Both the position numbers and the translations under genes were made by a program. The notes under the pieces are model-generated. The model made no database searches. It was given only the letters and a program-made list of their open reading frames with translations, and had not been told where the DNA came from. A DNA stretch of 24,863 nucleotides, from NCBI GenBank assembly GCA_041569895.1, contig JBFFXF010000092.1, positions 1 to 24,863 of the forward strand. Direction: 5' to 3'. Source of the stretch: JBFFXF01 sp041569895 (GTDB taxonomy: Bacteria; Planctomycetota; UBA8108; JACQVS01). Positions 7,768-17,100 of the stretch are shown here, piece by piece. Position 1 is the stretch's first letter. Each line of letters starts with the position of its first letter.

Positions 7768-7968
7768 GTGATCAAGGTCACGATCCGACCCGGGGAGCCG
7801 ACCGAGCGGTTCCTGCAACGATTCAAGCGCATCTGTTCGAAGGAAGGCATCTTCCGCGAGGTCAAGCGGCGACGGTACTACGAGAAGCCCTCCGATCGGC
7901 GACGCCGCCGGGCCAAGGAAGCGAAGCGGGCGCTCCGCAAGGCGGCGCGGAAAGCGGCGCGGCGGTGA
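7768..7968 (+). CDS. rpsU: 30S ribosomal protein S21
   Basis: A 66-aa, highly basic protein of the usual S21 length. S21 binds late to the small subunit near the anti-Shine-Dalgarno end of 16S rRNA. The family pattern is clear: an N-terminal VTIRPGEPTERFLQRFKR, the central KEGIFREVKRRRYYEKPS and an arginine/lysine-rich C-terminal helix. It starts at GTG 7768 with an AAGGGA ribosome binding site. The stop TGA (7966-7968) overlaps a GTG that begins the sulfatase frame (7965), an unexpected pairing of a ribosomal protein gene with a secreted-enzyme gene. Confidence 0.96.
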   Translation: MIKVTIRPGEPTERFLQRFKRICSKEGIFREVKRRRYYEKPSDRRRRRAKEAKRALRKAARKAARR

Positions 7969-10058
7969 GACGCCGCGCGATGCTGACGACCCGATCGTTC
8001 CTCCTTCTCCTGCTCCTCCTCGCGCTGGCGTATCCCGCCGGCCTCGGCGCGCTCGAGCGGCGCCGACCCAACATCCTCTTCATCTTCACCGACGATCACG
8101 CCCCGCACGCCATCGGCGCGTACGGATCGAAGATCAACACGACGCCGAATATCGATCGCCTGGCGCGCGAGGGCATCCGCTTCGCGAACTGCTTCTGCAC
8201 CAACTCGATCTGCGCCCCGAGTCGCGCCGTGATCCTGACCGGGAAGCACAGCCACCTCAACGGCGTGATGACCAACCGGGAGCGCTTCGACGGCAGTCAG
8301 CAGACGTTCCCGAAGCTGCTCCGGACGGCCGGCTACCAGACGGCGATGATCGGCAAGTGGCACCTGAAAACGGAGCCGACCGGATTCGATTTCTGGGAGG
8401 TGCTGATCGGTCAGGGACCCTACTACAACCCGACGATGCGCATCCCGGGCGGCACCCGCAAGCACATCGGCTACACGACCGACATCATCACGGACCTGGC
8501 GCTCGAGTGGCTCCGCGAGGGGCGTGACCCCGAGAAGCCGTTCCTGCTGATGTGCCAGCACAAGGCGCCGCACCGCGAGTGGGCGCCCGGTCCGAAGCAC
8601 CTGAACCTCTACGACGACGTCACCATCCCCGAGCCGACGACGCTCTTCGACGACTGGTCGAACCGCACCACCGCGGCGGCGAACCAGGAGATGACCATCG
8701 CGGGGCATATGTCCGAGCGCGACCTGAAACTGAAGCCGCCGCCCGGACTGACGCCAGAGCAACTCGACGCCTGGAACACCGCGTACGAGCCCAAGAACGC
8801 CGCCTACCGCGAGGCGGGCCTCGAGGGGAAGGCGCTCGTGCGGTGGAGGTATCAGCGCTACATCAAGGACTACCTCCGGTGCGTCGCATCGGTCGACGAC
8901 AACATCGGCCGGCTGCTGAAGTACCTCGAGGAGGCCGGACTGACGAGGGACACTATCGTCCTCTACAGCTCGGATCAGGGCTTCTATCTCGGCGATCACG
9001 GCTGGTACGACAAGCGGTGGATGTACGAGGAGTCGCTGCGCATGCCGCTCGTCGCGCGCTGGCCGGGGGTGATCAAGGCCGGCACGGTCGACGAGCACCT
9101 CGTCCAGAATCTCGACTTCGGCCCGACGTTCCTCGACCTCGCGGGAGTCGAGGTGCCCGCCGACATGCAGGGACGGAGCCTCGTGCCGCTCCTGCGCGGG
9201 CAGTCGCCGGACGACTGGCGCACGTCGATCTACTACCACTACTGGGAGTACCCCGCCGTGCACATGGTGGCGCGTCACTATGGCGTTCGCACGGCGCGGC
9301 ACAAGCTGATCCGCTACTACGAGATCGACGAGTGGGAGCTGTTCGATCTCGAGGAGGACCCGGACGAGCTCGTCAGCGTCTACTCCGATCCGGCGTACGC
9401 GAGCATCGTCGCCAACCTGAAGAAGGAGCTCACGCGGCTCCAGGAGCTCGCCGGCGACTCCGAGCCGCACGTGCCGCTCGCGGAGCTCGGCCAGCGCGAC
9501 TCGAGACGACGCGCGCGGGGCGTCGAGCTGCGTCAGGTGCTGCAGCTCGACAAGCCTGGCGACACGACGCCCGAGGGCGTCGATCTCGATCCCTCGGAGA
9601 AGCCGATCACCGTCGGCGCCTGGTGCACGGTGCGCCCGGGCGAGGGCAAGGGCAACGGCGTCATCGTCGCCCAGGGAGGCGCGTCACTCGGCTACGCCCT
9701 CTACCTCAGGGATGGTCGGCCTGTCTTCGCCGTGCGCAACGAGGGGCTGCTGCGCGAGGTCGCAGCCACCGCCGCGATCGAGTCGGGGCGCCCGGTGCAC
9801 ATCGCCGGCGTCCTCCGACCCAACGGCACGATCCAGCTCATGGTCGCCGGCGAGACGATCGCTCGTGGCGACGGCCACCTGATCGTGAACAAGCCGGCCG
9901 ACGGCCTCTCCGTCGGCGACGACACGGGCTCGCCGGTCGCCGACTACGGCGAGCGCCCGACCGCGCTCGACGGCGAGCTCCGCGACCTGCGAATCTACTG
10001 GGGCGTCCTCGGCCGCAAGGCGTTTCGGGCGTGGGCGAGGGCCGGGGTCGGGGATTAG
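7965..10058 (+). CDS. Secreted sulfatase with C-terminal LamG-like domain
   Basis: A 697-aa exported enzyme of the type I (formylglycine) sulfatase family, which removes sulfate esters, usually from polysaccharides. A signal peptide (LLLLLLLALAYPAG) is followed by the metal-binding FTDDH (Asp43, Asp44) and the CAPSR signature with Cys83, the residue converted to formylglycine, plus Arg87. GKWHLK (Lys131, His133) and SSDQG (Asp337, Gln338) complete the metal/sulfate site. The catalytic domain ends near 505. Residues ~515-697 form a beta-rich concanavalin/LamG-like domain that may bind glycans. GTG 7965 overlaps the rpsU stop; ATG 7980 is an alternative start giving a shorter N-region. No sulfatase-maturing enzyme lies in the window. 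The natural substrate cannot be told from sequence. Confidence 0.92.
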   Translation: MRRRAMLTTRSFLLLLLLLALAYPAGLGALERRRPNILFIFTDDHAPHAIGAYGSKINTTPNIDRLAREGIRFANCFCTNSICAPSRAVILTGKHSHLNGVMTNRERFDGSQQTFPKLLRTAGYQTAMIGKWHLKTEPTGFDFWEVLIGQGPYYNPTMRIPGGTRKHIGYTTDIITDLALEWLREGRDPEKPFLLMCQHKAPHREWAPGPKHLNLYDDVTIPEPTTLFDDWSNRTTAAANQEMTIAGHMSERDLKLKPPPGLTPEQLDAWNTAYEPKNAAYREAGLEGKALVRWRYQRYIKDYLRCVASVDDNIGRLLKYLEEAGLTRDTIVLYSSDQGFYLGDHGWYDKRWMYEESLRMPLVARWPGVIKAGTVDEHLVQNLDFGPTFLDLAGVEVPADMQGRSLVPLLRGQSPDDWRTSIYYHYWEYPAVHMVARHYGVRTARHKLIRYYEIDEWELFDLEEDPDELVSVYSDPAYASIVANLKKELTRLQELAGDSEPHVPLAELGQRDSRRRARGVELRQVLQLDKPGDTTPEGVDLDPSEKPITVGAWCTVRPGEGKGNGVIVAQGGASLGYALYLRDGRPVFAVRNEGLLREVAATAAIESGRPVHIAGVLRPNGTIQLMVAGETIARGDGHLIVNKPADGLSVGDDTGSPVADYGERPTALDGELRDLRIYWGVLGRKAFRAWARAGVGD

Positions 10059-10059
10059 C

Positions 10060-10280
10060 GGTTCGACGGCGACTCCGAATCCAACTCGGACTCCGACGCC
10101 GATTCCGACACCATCGTTGCAAAAACGTACCCGTACCCGTTCCCGTGCCCGTTCCCGTCCTCGAGAACTCTGATTGCGGAGTCCGATGACCGACTCCGAT
10201 ACGGATGGCCGACACCGATACCGACTCCGATTCCGATTCCGATGACCGACCCCGATTCCGAGATCCGACTCCGAGCGGAC
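10060..10280. repeat. Hexamer repeat cluster with core repeat copy 2
   Basis: The whole gap between the convergent sulfatase and transglutaminase genes is hexameric. CCGAYN units fill 10060-10112. The core repeat copy 2 runs 10115-10195 (CGTTGCAAAAAC, CCCGTN units, CGTCCTCGAGA, TGCGGAGTCCGATGACCGAC). CCGATT-type units resume at ~10190-10275. The core matches copy 1 at 4964-5036 but has two extra CCCGTN units. There is no sign of a gene or of a classical terminator hairpin. Confidence 0.85.
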
Positions 10281-11237
10281 TCAGAGGTCCCGGAACGAGA
10301 AGCTCTTTTCCACCTTGACCACATCCGGCCGTCCGTCGACCTCGACGTACGGGTAGATGAAGAAGTTCACCGGCTCGCCGCTCTGCGGCGGGGCGAGGAC
10401 GAGGTCGCGGCCGCGTGAGAAGGCGACGCGGTTCTGGCAGATGGTGCCGAAGAAGTACTCCGTCTTGCTCGGGTCCTTGTCGGCCTCCGACGCGTCGACC
10501 GGCCGCCACTGGCCGTCGCCGTCCTGGTACCAGGCCCAGCAGTGGTATCCGCCGATGAGTCCCTCGTCCTTGTCGGCGGGCAGCGGGAAGCCGATCTCGA
10601 ACACGGCCGGGATCTGCCTCGATCGGGCCATGGCGATGAAGAGCGTGTGGAAGTCCGAGCAGTTGCCCCGGCCCGACACGCAGACGTACTCGAGATCGCC
10701 CCGTCCCCAGCCCTCTCCCGACTTGTCGTAGTTGACGTCCGCGAGCACCCGGTCGTAGATGCCGCGCGCCTGGGCCCTGATGTCGGACCGGCCGGTGGTC
10801 GCCCTGGTCGCGCGGGCCCTCGCCTCGGCGCTGAGCGGCGCGAATCGGTCGCCGGCGAGCAGCCGCTCACGGCTCGGCGAGCCGGCGAGCCTGGCGACCG
10901 CGGTGACCTCTTTCCGCCTGACGTCCGCCGTCAGCGTGATCGGCAGCTTCTCCGGCAGGGGCGCGGCGACCTCGAGATAGGCCATGTGGTTCCCGTAGAC
11001 CTTCTCCCTTCCGAGCCGGTGCTCGACCGGCGCGTCGACCCGGACGTTGGTCACCGACTGGGTCTCGTCGCTGGTCGGGACCGGCAGCCAGATGCGGACG
11101 CGCTTCGCGTCCGCCGAGAAGCCGGAGATCGTCGTCCTGTACTCGAAACGGAAGGTCCTCGCGGTTTCCGTATCCGCCGACGTGTCCTGACAGGAGACGG
11201 CGCAAACAAGCAAGAGAAGTGACGCGTGCGGTTTCAT
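10281..11237 (-). CDS. Transglutaminase-like lipoprotein (cysteine-peptidase fold)
   Basis: A 318-aa exported protein with a transglutaminase-like core. ATG 11237 gives a short signal peptide ending in VCAVSC (Cys16, possible lipidation site) and is preceded by GGAG at a 5-nt spacing; the longer open frame upstream is non-coding in composition. Residues ~27-110 form a beta-rich N-terminal domain (FRFEYRTTISGF, IWLPVPTSD). The core carries the catalytic triad Cys193 (GRGNCSDFHTLF), His232 (GGYHCWAWYQ) and Asp248 (WRPVDASEAD). Bacterial members are mostly thought to be proteases or amidases, not protein crosslinkers; the substrate is unknown. It converges on the sulfatase and shares no clear operon. 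Confidence 0.9.
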   Translation of the reverse strand: MKPHASLLLLVCAVSCQDTSADTETARTFRFEYRTTISGFSADAKRVRIWLPVPTSDETQSVTNVRVDAPVEHRLGREKVYGNHMAYLEVAAPLPEKLPITLTADVRRKEVTAVARLAGSPSRERLLAGDRFAPLSAEARARATRATTGRSDIRAQARGIYDRVLADVNYDKSGEGWGRGDLEYVCVSGRGNCSDFHTLFIAMARSRQIPAVFEIGFPLPADKDEGLIGGYHCWAWYQDGDGQWRPVDASEADKDPSKTEYFFGTICQNRVAFSRGRDLVLAPPQSGEPVNFFIYPYVEVDGRPDVVKVEKSFSFRDL

Positions 11238-11575
11238 GAGCGCTCCAAGACTTTGTACCTCGTATGCGCGCGCTGCCCGAAACGAGAGCGCGACGTCGCC
11301 AGGGAAACCAGGGGAGTCCGCGTCCGGGAGGACGTCTGCGAGGACGGGCGCCGCGGCGAGCCGGCGGGCGTTCACTCAAACGACCACGAGCTCGAGCGCG
11401 GCAGGGAAACGAGGGGGAGATGCTCCGCGAAGACGGCTATCTCGAAGAACGCGACACGAATGCAGACAACCTGCCGGCAGGCGCGGAGCGCGGTCACCCG
11501 AAGGGCAGGTTGAAGGTGAACTTCGAGGATGCCATGACGGGGACCAGGGTAGCCGAGGGTGTCGTGGAGTCAACT
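11238..11575. other. Non-coding stretch with a degenerate duplication
   Basis: About 340 bp upstream of the transglutaminase gene. A degenerate internal duplication is visible: about 11286-11320 and about 11390-11440 share GAGCGCG, CAGGGAAAC, AGGGG and TCCGCG in the same order. Short open frames on both strands (for example 41 codons on the minus strand, 11372-11497) have no recognisable product. The minus-strand promoter of the transglutaminase gene must lie here but I could not place it. Confidence 0.45.
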
Positions 11576-11579
11576 GAAA

Positions 11580-11640
11580 AGCCGACGCCGATTCCGATGC
11601 CGATTCCGATTCCGACCCCGATACCGATTCCGAGATCCGA
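11580..11640. repeat. Hexamer repeat block (CCGATT/CCGATN)n, third cluster
   Basis: Ten or so 6-bp units, mostly CCGATT with CCGATG, CCGACC and CCGATA variants, precede a heptamer block. The unit is the same as in the 4876 and 10060 clusters and in the same orientation. Confidence 0.85.
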
Positions 11641-11690
11641 TTCCGAGATCCGAGGTCAGAGACCAGAGATCAGAGGCCAGAGACTGACTG
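11641..11690. repeat. Degenerate heptamer block (RYCAGAG)n
   Basis: After GAGATCCGAG come 7-bp units GTCAGAG, ACCAGAG, ATCAGAG and GCCAGAG, then ACTGACT. This is a degenerate form of the GATCAGA array at 3-51 and sits next to the hexamer block, showing that the two repeat types belong to one composite element. Confidence 0.75.
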
Positions 11691-11755
11691 CGCCCGCGTC
11701 TCGGCCGCGGTCAAGCCAGCACCCTTACCGTGCGAGTCACAACAATCATCTCTTC

Positions 11756-11860
11756 TTCCTGCTTTCCTCTTCTTCCTGCATTCCTGCTAAATATAAGTCC
11801 GTTGCAGAGTCTCGCCGGCGAAGTCGAGTAGTTTTCGGTACGGGCACGACCGGGGCCGGG
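11756..11860. repeat. Dispersed intergenic repeat tail, copy B
   Basis: TTCCTGC-rich sequence (11756-11787) is followed by an AT-rich patch, CTAAATATAAG, then GAGTCTCGC (11807), GTCGAGTAGTTTTC and a GGGGCCGGG end. It matches copy A at 130-231 in order and spacing. The AT-rich patch (TATAAG at 11792-11797) could serve as a -10 element for the 11923 gene, but no good -35 box is seen. Confidence 0.65.
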
Positions 11861-11922
11861 TGCGAGGGCGCTCCGCGTCATCTGCGGACCGAAACTGGCC
11901 CCCGCCCGCCGCAGCCCGTACC

Positions 11923-14157
11923 ATGGCTCTCATGCCATTCCCGCAGGGTCGATTCACGTGCTGGTCGGGCGCGCTCGTTCTGCTCGTTGTCCTGCTGCTC
12001 GCGGGTCCGGTCGTCGCGCAGCGGACCACCGCCGATGGGTTCATCCGGTCCGATGCCTGGCTCGTGCTCGGGCCGTTTCGGCAGGGGGTCGGGTGCGGTG
12101 CCCGGGGCGAGGAGCTGCTCGGGAACTTCATCGCGCCGGCGGCGATCCCGTGCGAGTACCCGGTTGCCGGGGACGAGGTCGAGTACGACGCGTTCCGGGC
12201 GGAGTCGACCGAGTACATCGGACCGCTCGGCCCCAGCTTCCTGCCGGTGTGGCGTCCGCTCGAGGACGGCGTGGCGGATGCGGTGGCGGATCTGCTCGGC
12301 GATCCCGGCTACGGGTGCGAGAGCGGCGATGACAACGTCTGCTCGCACGTCGTCAGCTGGCTGGTGACGTACTTCGTGCTCGACGCGCCCGGTCCGGTCG
12401 ACGCCGAGGTCTGCCTGGGGACCGACGACGGAAGGCAGCTCTGGCTCGACGATCGGCTCGTCTGGAACCGCGCCGGGTGCCGGCCGCACCGGCTGTGCGA
12501 CGAGATCGTCACGGTGACCATCGCTCCGGGGGCGCACCGGATCGCGGTGGCCTCCTTCGACGGCACCGGCGACGGCTGGAACGCGAGCGTCGGCGTGCGC
12601 GTCGCCGGCGAGCCGATTCGCGACGATTCGCCCGGCTGGACGTTCCTCGGCGGCGCGAGGCCCGCGATCGACGCGCCGCCGTGCCCGGAGCTGGTCAGCC
12701 CCGTGCGGTTCCTGTCGTGCGCCGCCGACTCCACGGGTGTCGACGTCTCGTGGCAGAACCCGTCGGGCGCGGAGCGCTCCCAGACGATCGTCGTGCGCGT
12801 CGACGGGGAGGAGGCGCTGCGCGTCCCGGGGAACGAGGACGCGGTGCGGCTGCCCGCGGCTGCCCTCGGAGATCTCGGTGGCGCGACCATCTGCGTCGTC
12901 AACGCCAGCGGCTTCGAGTCCTGCTGCGAGGTCGTCCTCCTCGAGCCCGTCGTGGTGGAGAGCTGCCGCCGGCTTCCGGACGGCTCGATCGACGTCTCCT
13001 GGCGCAACCCGCCGAACGCGAGCGCCGAGCAGTCGATCTCGGTGAGCGTCAACGGCGCCGACGTCGCCACCGTCGCGGGCACGGCCACCTCCGTCCGCGT
13101 GGCCGCTGACGCCTTCGAGGGCCCGGCGACCGAGGTCTGCGTGCGCAACGCCAGCGGAACGGCGTCCTGCTGCAACCCGCTCGCGACCGACACCGACGGT
13201 CTGATCACATCGCGCAACTGGCTGGTCCTCGGCCCGTTCGAGATGCGCAAGCCGATCACCTGCAAGGGTCGCGACAGCGACGACGACCTCCTGAAGAATT
13301 TCATCGCGCCGACGGAGATCGCGTGCGAGTACCCGCGCCTCGGCGACACCATCGACTACGACGCGCCGCTCGCCGCGACGCGCGCGTACGTGGGGCCCTC
13401 GCTCCGGGACGACGCCACCCCGTTCTGGCGCCCGCTCGACGACGGCACTCCCGATGACGGCGACAACGACCTCGCCGCGGAGTTCCTCGAGCCGATCGAG
13501 GGCGTCATGAGCTGGCTCGCGACATACGTCGAGTACCGTGGCCGGCCGATCGATGCGACGCTCTGCGTCGGGGTCCCGGACGGCGGGCAGATCTGGCTCG
13601 ACGACGAGATGGTCTTCAACCGCAACTCGTGCGGCGAGCGAGAGACGTGCGAGCAGCTCATCGGGGTGCGCGTCACGCCGGGTGTTCACCGCATCGCGAT
13701 CGGCGCGTTCAACGGCAGGGGCCGGTGGGGGACGCGTCTCGGGATCCGCCTCGGCGACGATCCCGTGATCGACGACCCGGAGCGCTTCCCCGACTGGACG
13801 TTCCACGGAAGGGCGCGTCCCGACGCGGAGCTCCCGTGCGGTCCGGACCGGCCGCGACCGCAGTTCATCCGCGGTGACTGCAACGGTGACGGGCGGGTCG
13901 GTGGCAGCGTCACGGACGCCGTGTTTCTCCTCAACCACAGCTTCGCCGGCGGGCCCGCGCCGCCGTGTCTCGCCGCGTGCGACGCGGACGCTGACGGCCG
14001 CGCGCTCGGCTCGGTGACCGACGCGGTCTTCCTCCTGACGTTCAGCTTCATCTCGAACCGCAATCCGCCGCCGGCGCCGTTTCCCGACTGCGGGCCAAGC
14101 GACCTCCCGTCCGATGTCGCGCTCGGCTGCGAGCGAGCGCCGCCGTCCTGTCGGTGA
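11923..14157 (+). CDS. Secreted protein with duplicated PA14/jelly-roll-like modules and dockerin-like tail
   Basis: A 744-aa exported protein. After the signal peptide (WSGALVLLVVLLLAGPVVAQ) come two homologous modules at ~43-250 and ~430-632, sharing WLVLGPF, NFIAP, CEYP, D.G.Q.WLDD and G.HRIA. These resemble PA14 or glycosidase-associated jelly-roll carbohydrate-binding folds. Between them lie two related fibronectin-like repeats (~262-340 and ~342-422, VDVSWQNP and IDVSWRNP, each ending in ASG followed by a CC pair). A dockerin-like domain (~648-744) has DCNGDGR and DADADGR calcium loops, then SVTDAVFLL in both halves. No catalytic domain is recognised, so a binding or adhesive surface role is inferred. 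ATG 11923 is used; ATG 11932 is equally possible. The gene ends 21 bp before the next, in the same frame. Confidence 0.85.
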   Translation: MALMPFPQGRFTCWSGALVLLVVLLLAGPVVAQRTTADGFIRSDAWLVLGPFRQGVGCGARGEELLGNFIAPAAIPCEYPVAGDEVEYDAFRAESTEYIGPLGPSFLPVWRPLEDGVADAVADLLGDPGYGCESGDDNVCSHVVSWLVTYFVLDAPGPVDAEVCLGTDDGRQLWLDDRLVWNRAGCRPHRLCDEIVTVTIAPGAHRIAVASFDGTGDGWNASVGVRVAGEPIRDDSPGWTFLGGARPAIDAPPCPELVSPVRFLSCAADSTGVDVSWQNPSGAERSQTIVVRVDGEEALRVPGNEDAVRLPAAALGDLGGATICVVNASGFESCCEVVLLEPVVVESCRRLPDGSIDVSWRNPPNASAEQSISVSVNGADVATVAGTATSVRVAADAFEGPATEVCVRNASGTASCCNPLATDTDGLITSRNWLVLGPFEMRKPITCKGRDSDDDLLKNFIAPTEIACEYPRLGDTIDYDAPLAATRAYVGPSLRDDATPFWRPLDDGTPDDGDNDLAAEFLEPIEGVMSWLATYVEYRGRPIDATLCVGVPDGGQIWLDDEMVFNRNSCGERETCEQLIGVRVTPGVHRIAIGAFNGRGRWGTRLGIRLGDDPVIDDPERFPDWTFHGRARPDAELPCGPDRPRPQFIRGDCNGDGRVGGSVTDAVFLLNHSFAGGPAPPCLAACDADADGRALGSVTDAVFLLTFSFISNRNPPPAPFPDCGPSDLPSDVALGCERAPPSCR

Positions 14158-14178
14158 CCTCCGGCGACTCCTCGTCCA

Positions 14179-17100
14179 ATGAACCTGCTCGCGATCCTCG
14201 TCACGCTGACCGTCAATCCAGCCGCCGACTGCGACGGCAACGGATTGGATGACGCGCGTGAGATCGCCGACGGCGGCGCACCCGACTGCAACGGCAACGG
14301 CGTCCCCGACGTCTGCGACGACTTTCCGATCGGCCTCGCGGGCGGTGGCGCTCTCATCGACCTTCCGGGAGTGCCGCGCATGCTGGCCGTCGCGGACCTC
14401 GACCGCGATGGCCGGCCCGACGTCATCGCCGGCAGCCGCGGCACGCGGCAGTCTCTCGTCTTCACGCTCCTCAACACGGGAGTGACGGGTCCGGGGACGC
14501 CGGTGAGTCACGAGGCCGCCAGCGCGCTGGTCGACCTCGCGGTCGCCGATCTCGACGGCGACGGGTGGCCCGACGTCGTCACGGCGCACGACGACGGCAT
14601 CCGGCTGCTTCGCGGGACGGGGGACGGCGGTCTCGATCCGCCCGCGCTCGTCGCGTCGCTCGAGGGCTCGGGCGCGGTCGCGACCGGCGATCTCGACGGT
14701 GACGGCGATGCCGACATCGCGTGGGTCTCGAGCGCGATCGACGCGCTCGCGATCGCCGTCAATCGGGGCGGAGGGCGATTCGACGGGCCGATCACGACGA
14801 CGGTCGGCGACGAGCCGGTCGGGATCGCCCTCGATGATCTCGACGGCGACGGCATGCTCGAGGCGATCACCGCCGACCGGGTGGCGCCGGGCCTCTCAAT
14901 CGTCCGTTTCACGCCGGGCGGCGCGGAGCGTGCGATCGCGATCGACCTGCCGATGCCGCCGCTCGAGGTCCTGACGACGGACCTCGACGGTGACGGCTCT
15001 CCCGACGTCGCCGTGCTCGCCCCGGACGCCCTCGCCGTCATCCTGAACGACGGCCGCGGCGGGCTGGGCGAGCCCTCGATCCTCGCGGGCTCGGGCATCT
15101 CGCTCGCCGGCGCGGATGTCGACGACGACGGCGATGTCGACCTCCTGCACGCGTCGCTCGAGCCCCAGGGGCTCGCGGTGCGGCGGAACGACGGCCGTGG
15201 CGGGCTCGACGTCCTCGAGGTCGTTCCCACCGGACGCCTCCCGAACGCCGTGGCGCCGGCGGACCTCGACGGCGACGGCGCGCTCGACGTGGCGCTGTCG
15301 AGCCCGAGCCCGAGCGGCGTCTTCACGCTGACGCGACAGCGTGGTGCAGGTCTGGCGCTGCGCCGCACCAGCGTGCCGCTCGGCGACTGTCCCAACATGA
15401 TCGGGTCGTGCGCGCCGCACTCCGGGGCGCTCGGCGACTTCAACGGCGACGGCTGGCTCGATCTGGTCGCCGCCAGCAACTTCCCCGGCTCGTTCTCGGT
15501 CGCGCTCAACGACGGCACGGGCACGCTCGAGCCCTCGGCGGTGCACATCTTCGGGGGGAAGAGCCACCTCTCGGCCGCCGCCGGAGATCTCGACGGTGAC
15601 GGCGCGCTCGACGTGGTGACGGTCGATAGCGTCGAGAGCCTTCTCTTCGTCGTCCGCGGACGAGGTGACGGCACGTTCGGCGCGTCGTCGACCTTCGAGG
15701 TCGGGTCCGTGCCGGTCTGGGTGGCGCTCGCCGACCTCGACGGCGACCGCGACCTCGACGTCTTGACCGCGAACCTCTCGGGGAGCGTGTCCGTGATGTT
15801 CAACGACGGCGCGGCGCGCTTCCTCGTGCGAGGGCGGCGCGACCTCGCCACCGATCCGTCGCCCCGGGCGGTCGCAGCGGGCGACGTCGACGGCGACGGC
15901 GACACCGACATCGCGGTGGCGCTGTCCGCCTCGGCCCGGCTCACCGTGCTGCGAAACGACGGCGCCGGCGGGCTCGACGAGCGTGTCGACGTGGCGCTTC
16001 CCGACGCGCCGTGGCACGTCGCCGCCGCGGACCTCGACGGCGACGGTGACGATGACCTGGTGCTCGCCAATGAGCGCACGCCCACCGTGACCGTCGTCCT
16101 CGGCCGCCGTGGCACGCCGTTCATCGCCGGCGTCCGGCGGGTCGGCCACTTGCCCTACTCGGCGGCGATCACCGACGTCGACGGGGACGGCGCGCTGGAC
16201 GTGGTGACGGCGAACGAGCGCAACCACAGCATCTCGGTCGCGCTCGGCGACGGCGGCGGCGATCTCGGCCGGCCGATCGTGCTGCGCAGCGGCAGCGGGC
16301 TGCGTCACGTCCTGGCGGGCGATCTCGACCGTGACGATGACGTCGATCTGGTCACCATCGACCGCGTCGGTCGCAGCTTCACCGTGTTCGAGAACGGCAG
16401 CGCGCCGGAGAGCCGTCCGGCCTTCCTGCGGTCGATCTGCACGAGGCTCGACTTCGACTCCGTGTCGGCGCGCTCGAGAGACGGCGCGCGGCGCTTCGTC
16501 AAGTTTCTCCTGCCGGCGCGCGAGGACGACGCATCGCTGCTGCCGACGACGTTCCAGGACACCGCGACGTACGAGCTGCACCAGGATTTCCTGTCTCGCG
16601 TGTTCCCCGATCGCTTCCCGCTGCTCGACGGCGCAACGTACACCGATCTCGTCGGACGGCGCGCGACCCGCGATTACTTCGCCGGATCGATCGCGTTCTT
16701 CGTCACGCGCGACGGGCCGATCTGGGGATTCGACGTCTTCGCCGACTTCTCGTCGCCACTCGAGCGCCTGCTGCCCGGCGAGGTCGCCGACATACGGACG
16801 CGGCTGGCGCGTGCGTTCCCGCTCGAGCCGCTCGTCTACGCCCCACGCTCCGCCGCGGCGATCGAGGCGGCGTCGGAGTGGTCGGACCCGGGGTTTCCCG
16901 TGTGGCTCGAGGGCGGGGCGAGCGCGTCCTCGTTCGAGGCCTACACGCGCGGCGTCGGCTTCGGGCGGATCCGCGTGCTCGGACCGGTCGAGCTCGAGCA
17001 GGCGAACGCGACCGGCGACCTCAGTTTCCAGGACGTGCTCGTCCTGCGCCGCGCGCCGCGGGACCTCGAGGGCATCGTCGGCGCCGTGATCACCGCCGAG

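Noticed and set aside
11372..11535. Short minus-strand frames (13 aa at 11494-11535, 41 aa at 11372-11497)
   Set aside because: No recognisable product or ribosome binding site, and they sit in degenerate duplicated sequence.
11878..14589. 903-codon minus-strand open frame across the first dockerin gene
   Set aside because: Antisense to a gene with clear signal peptide, modules and dockerin tail; low-complexity translation.
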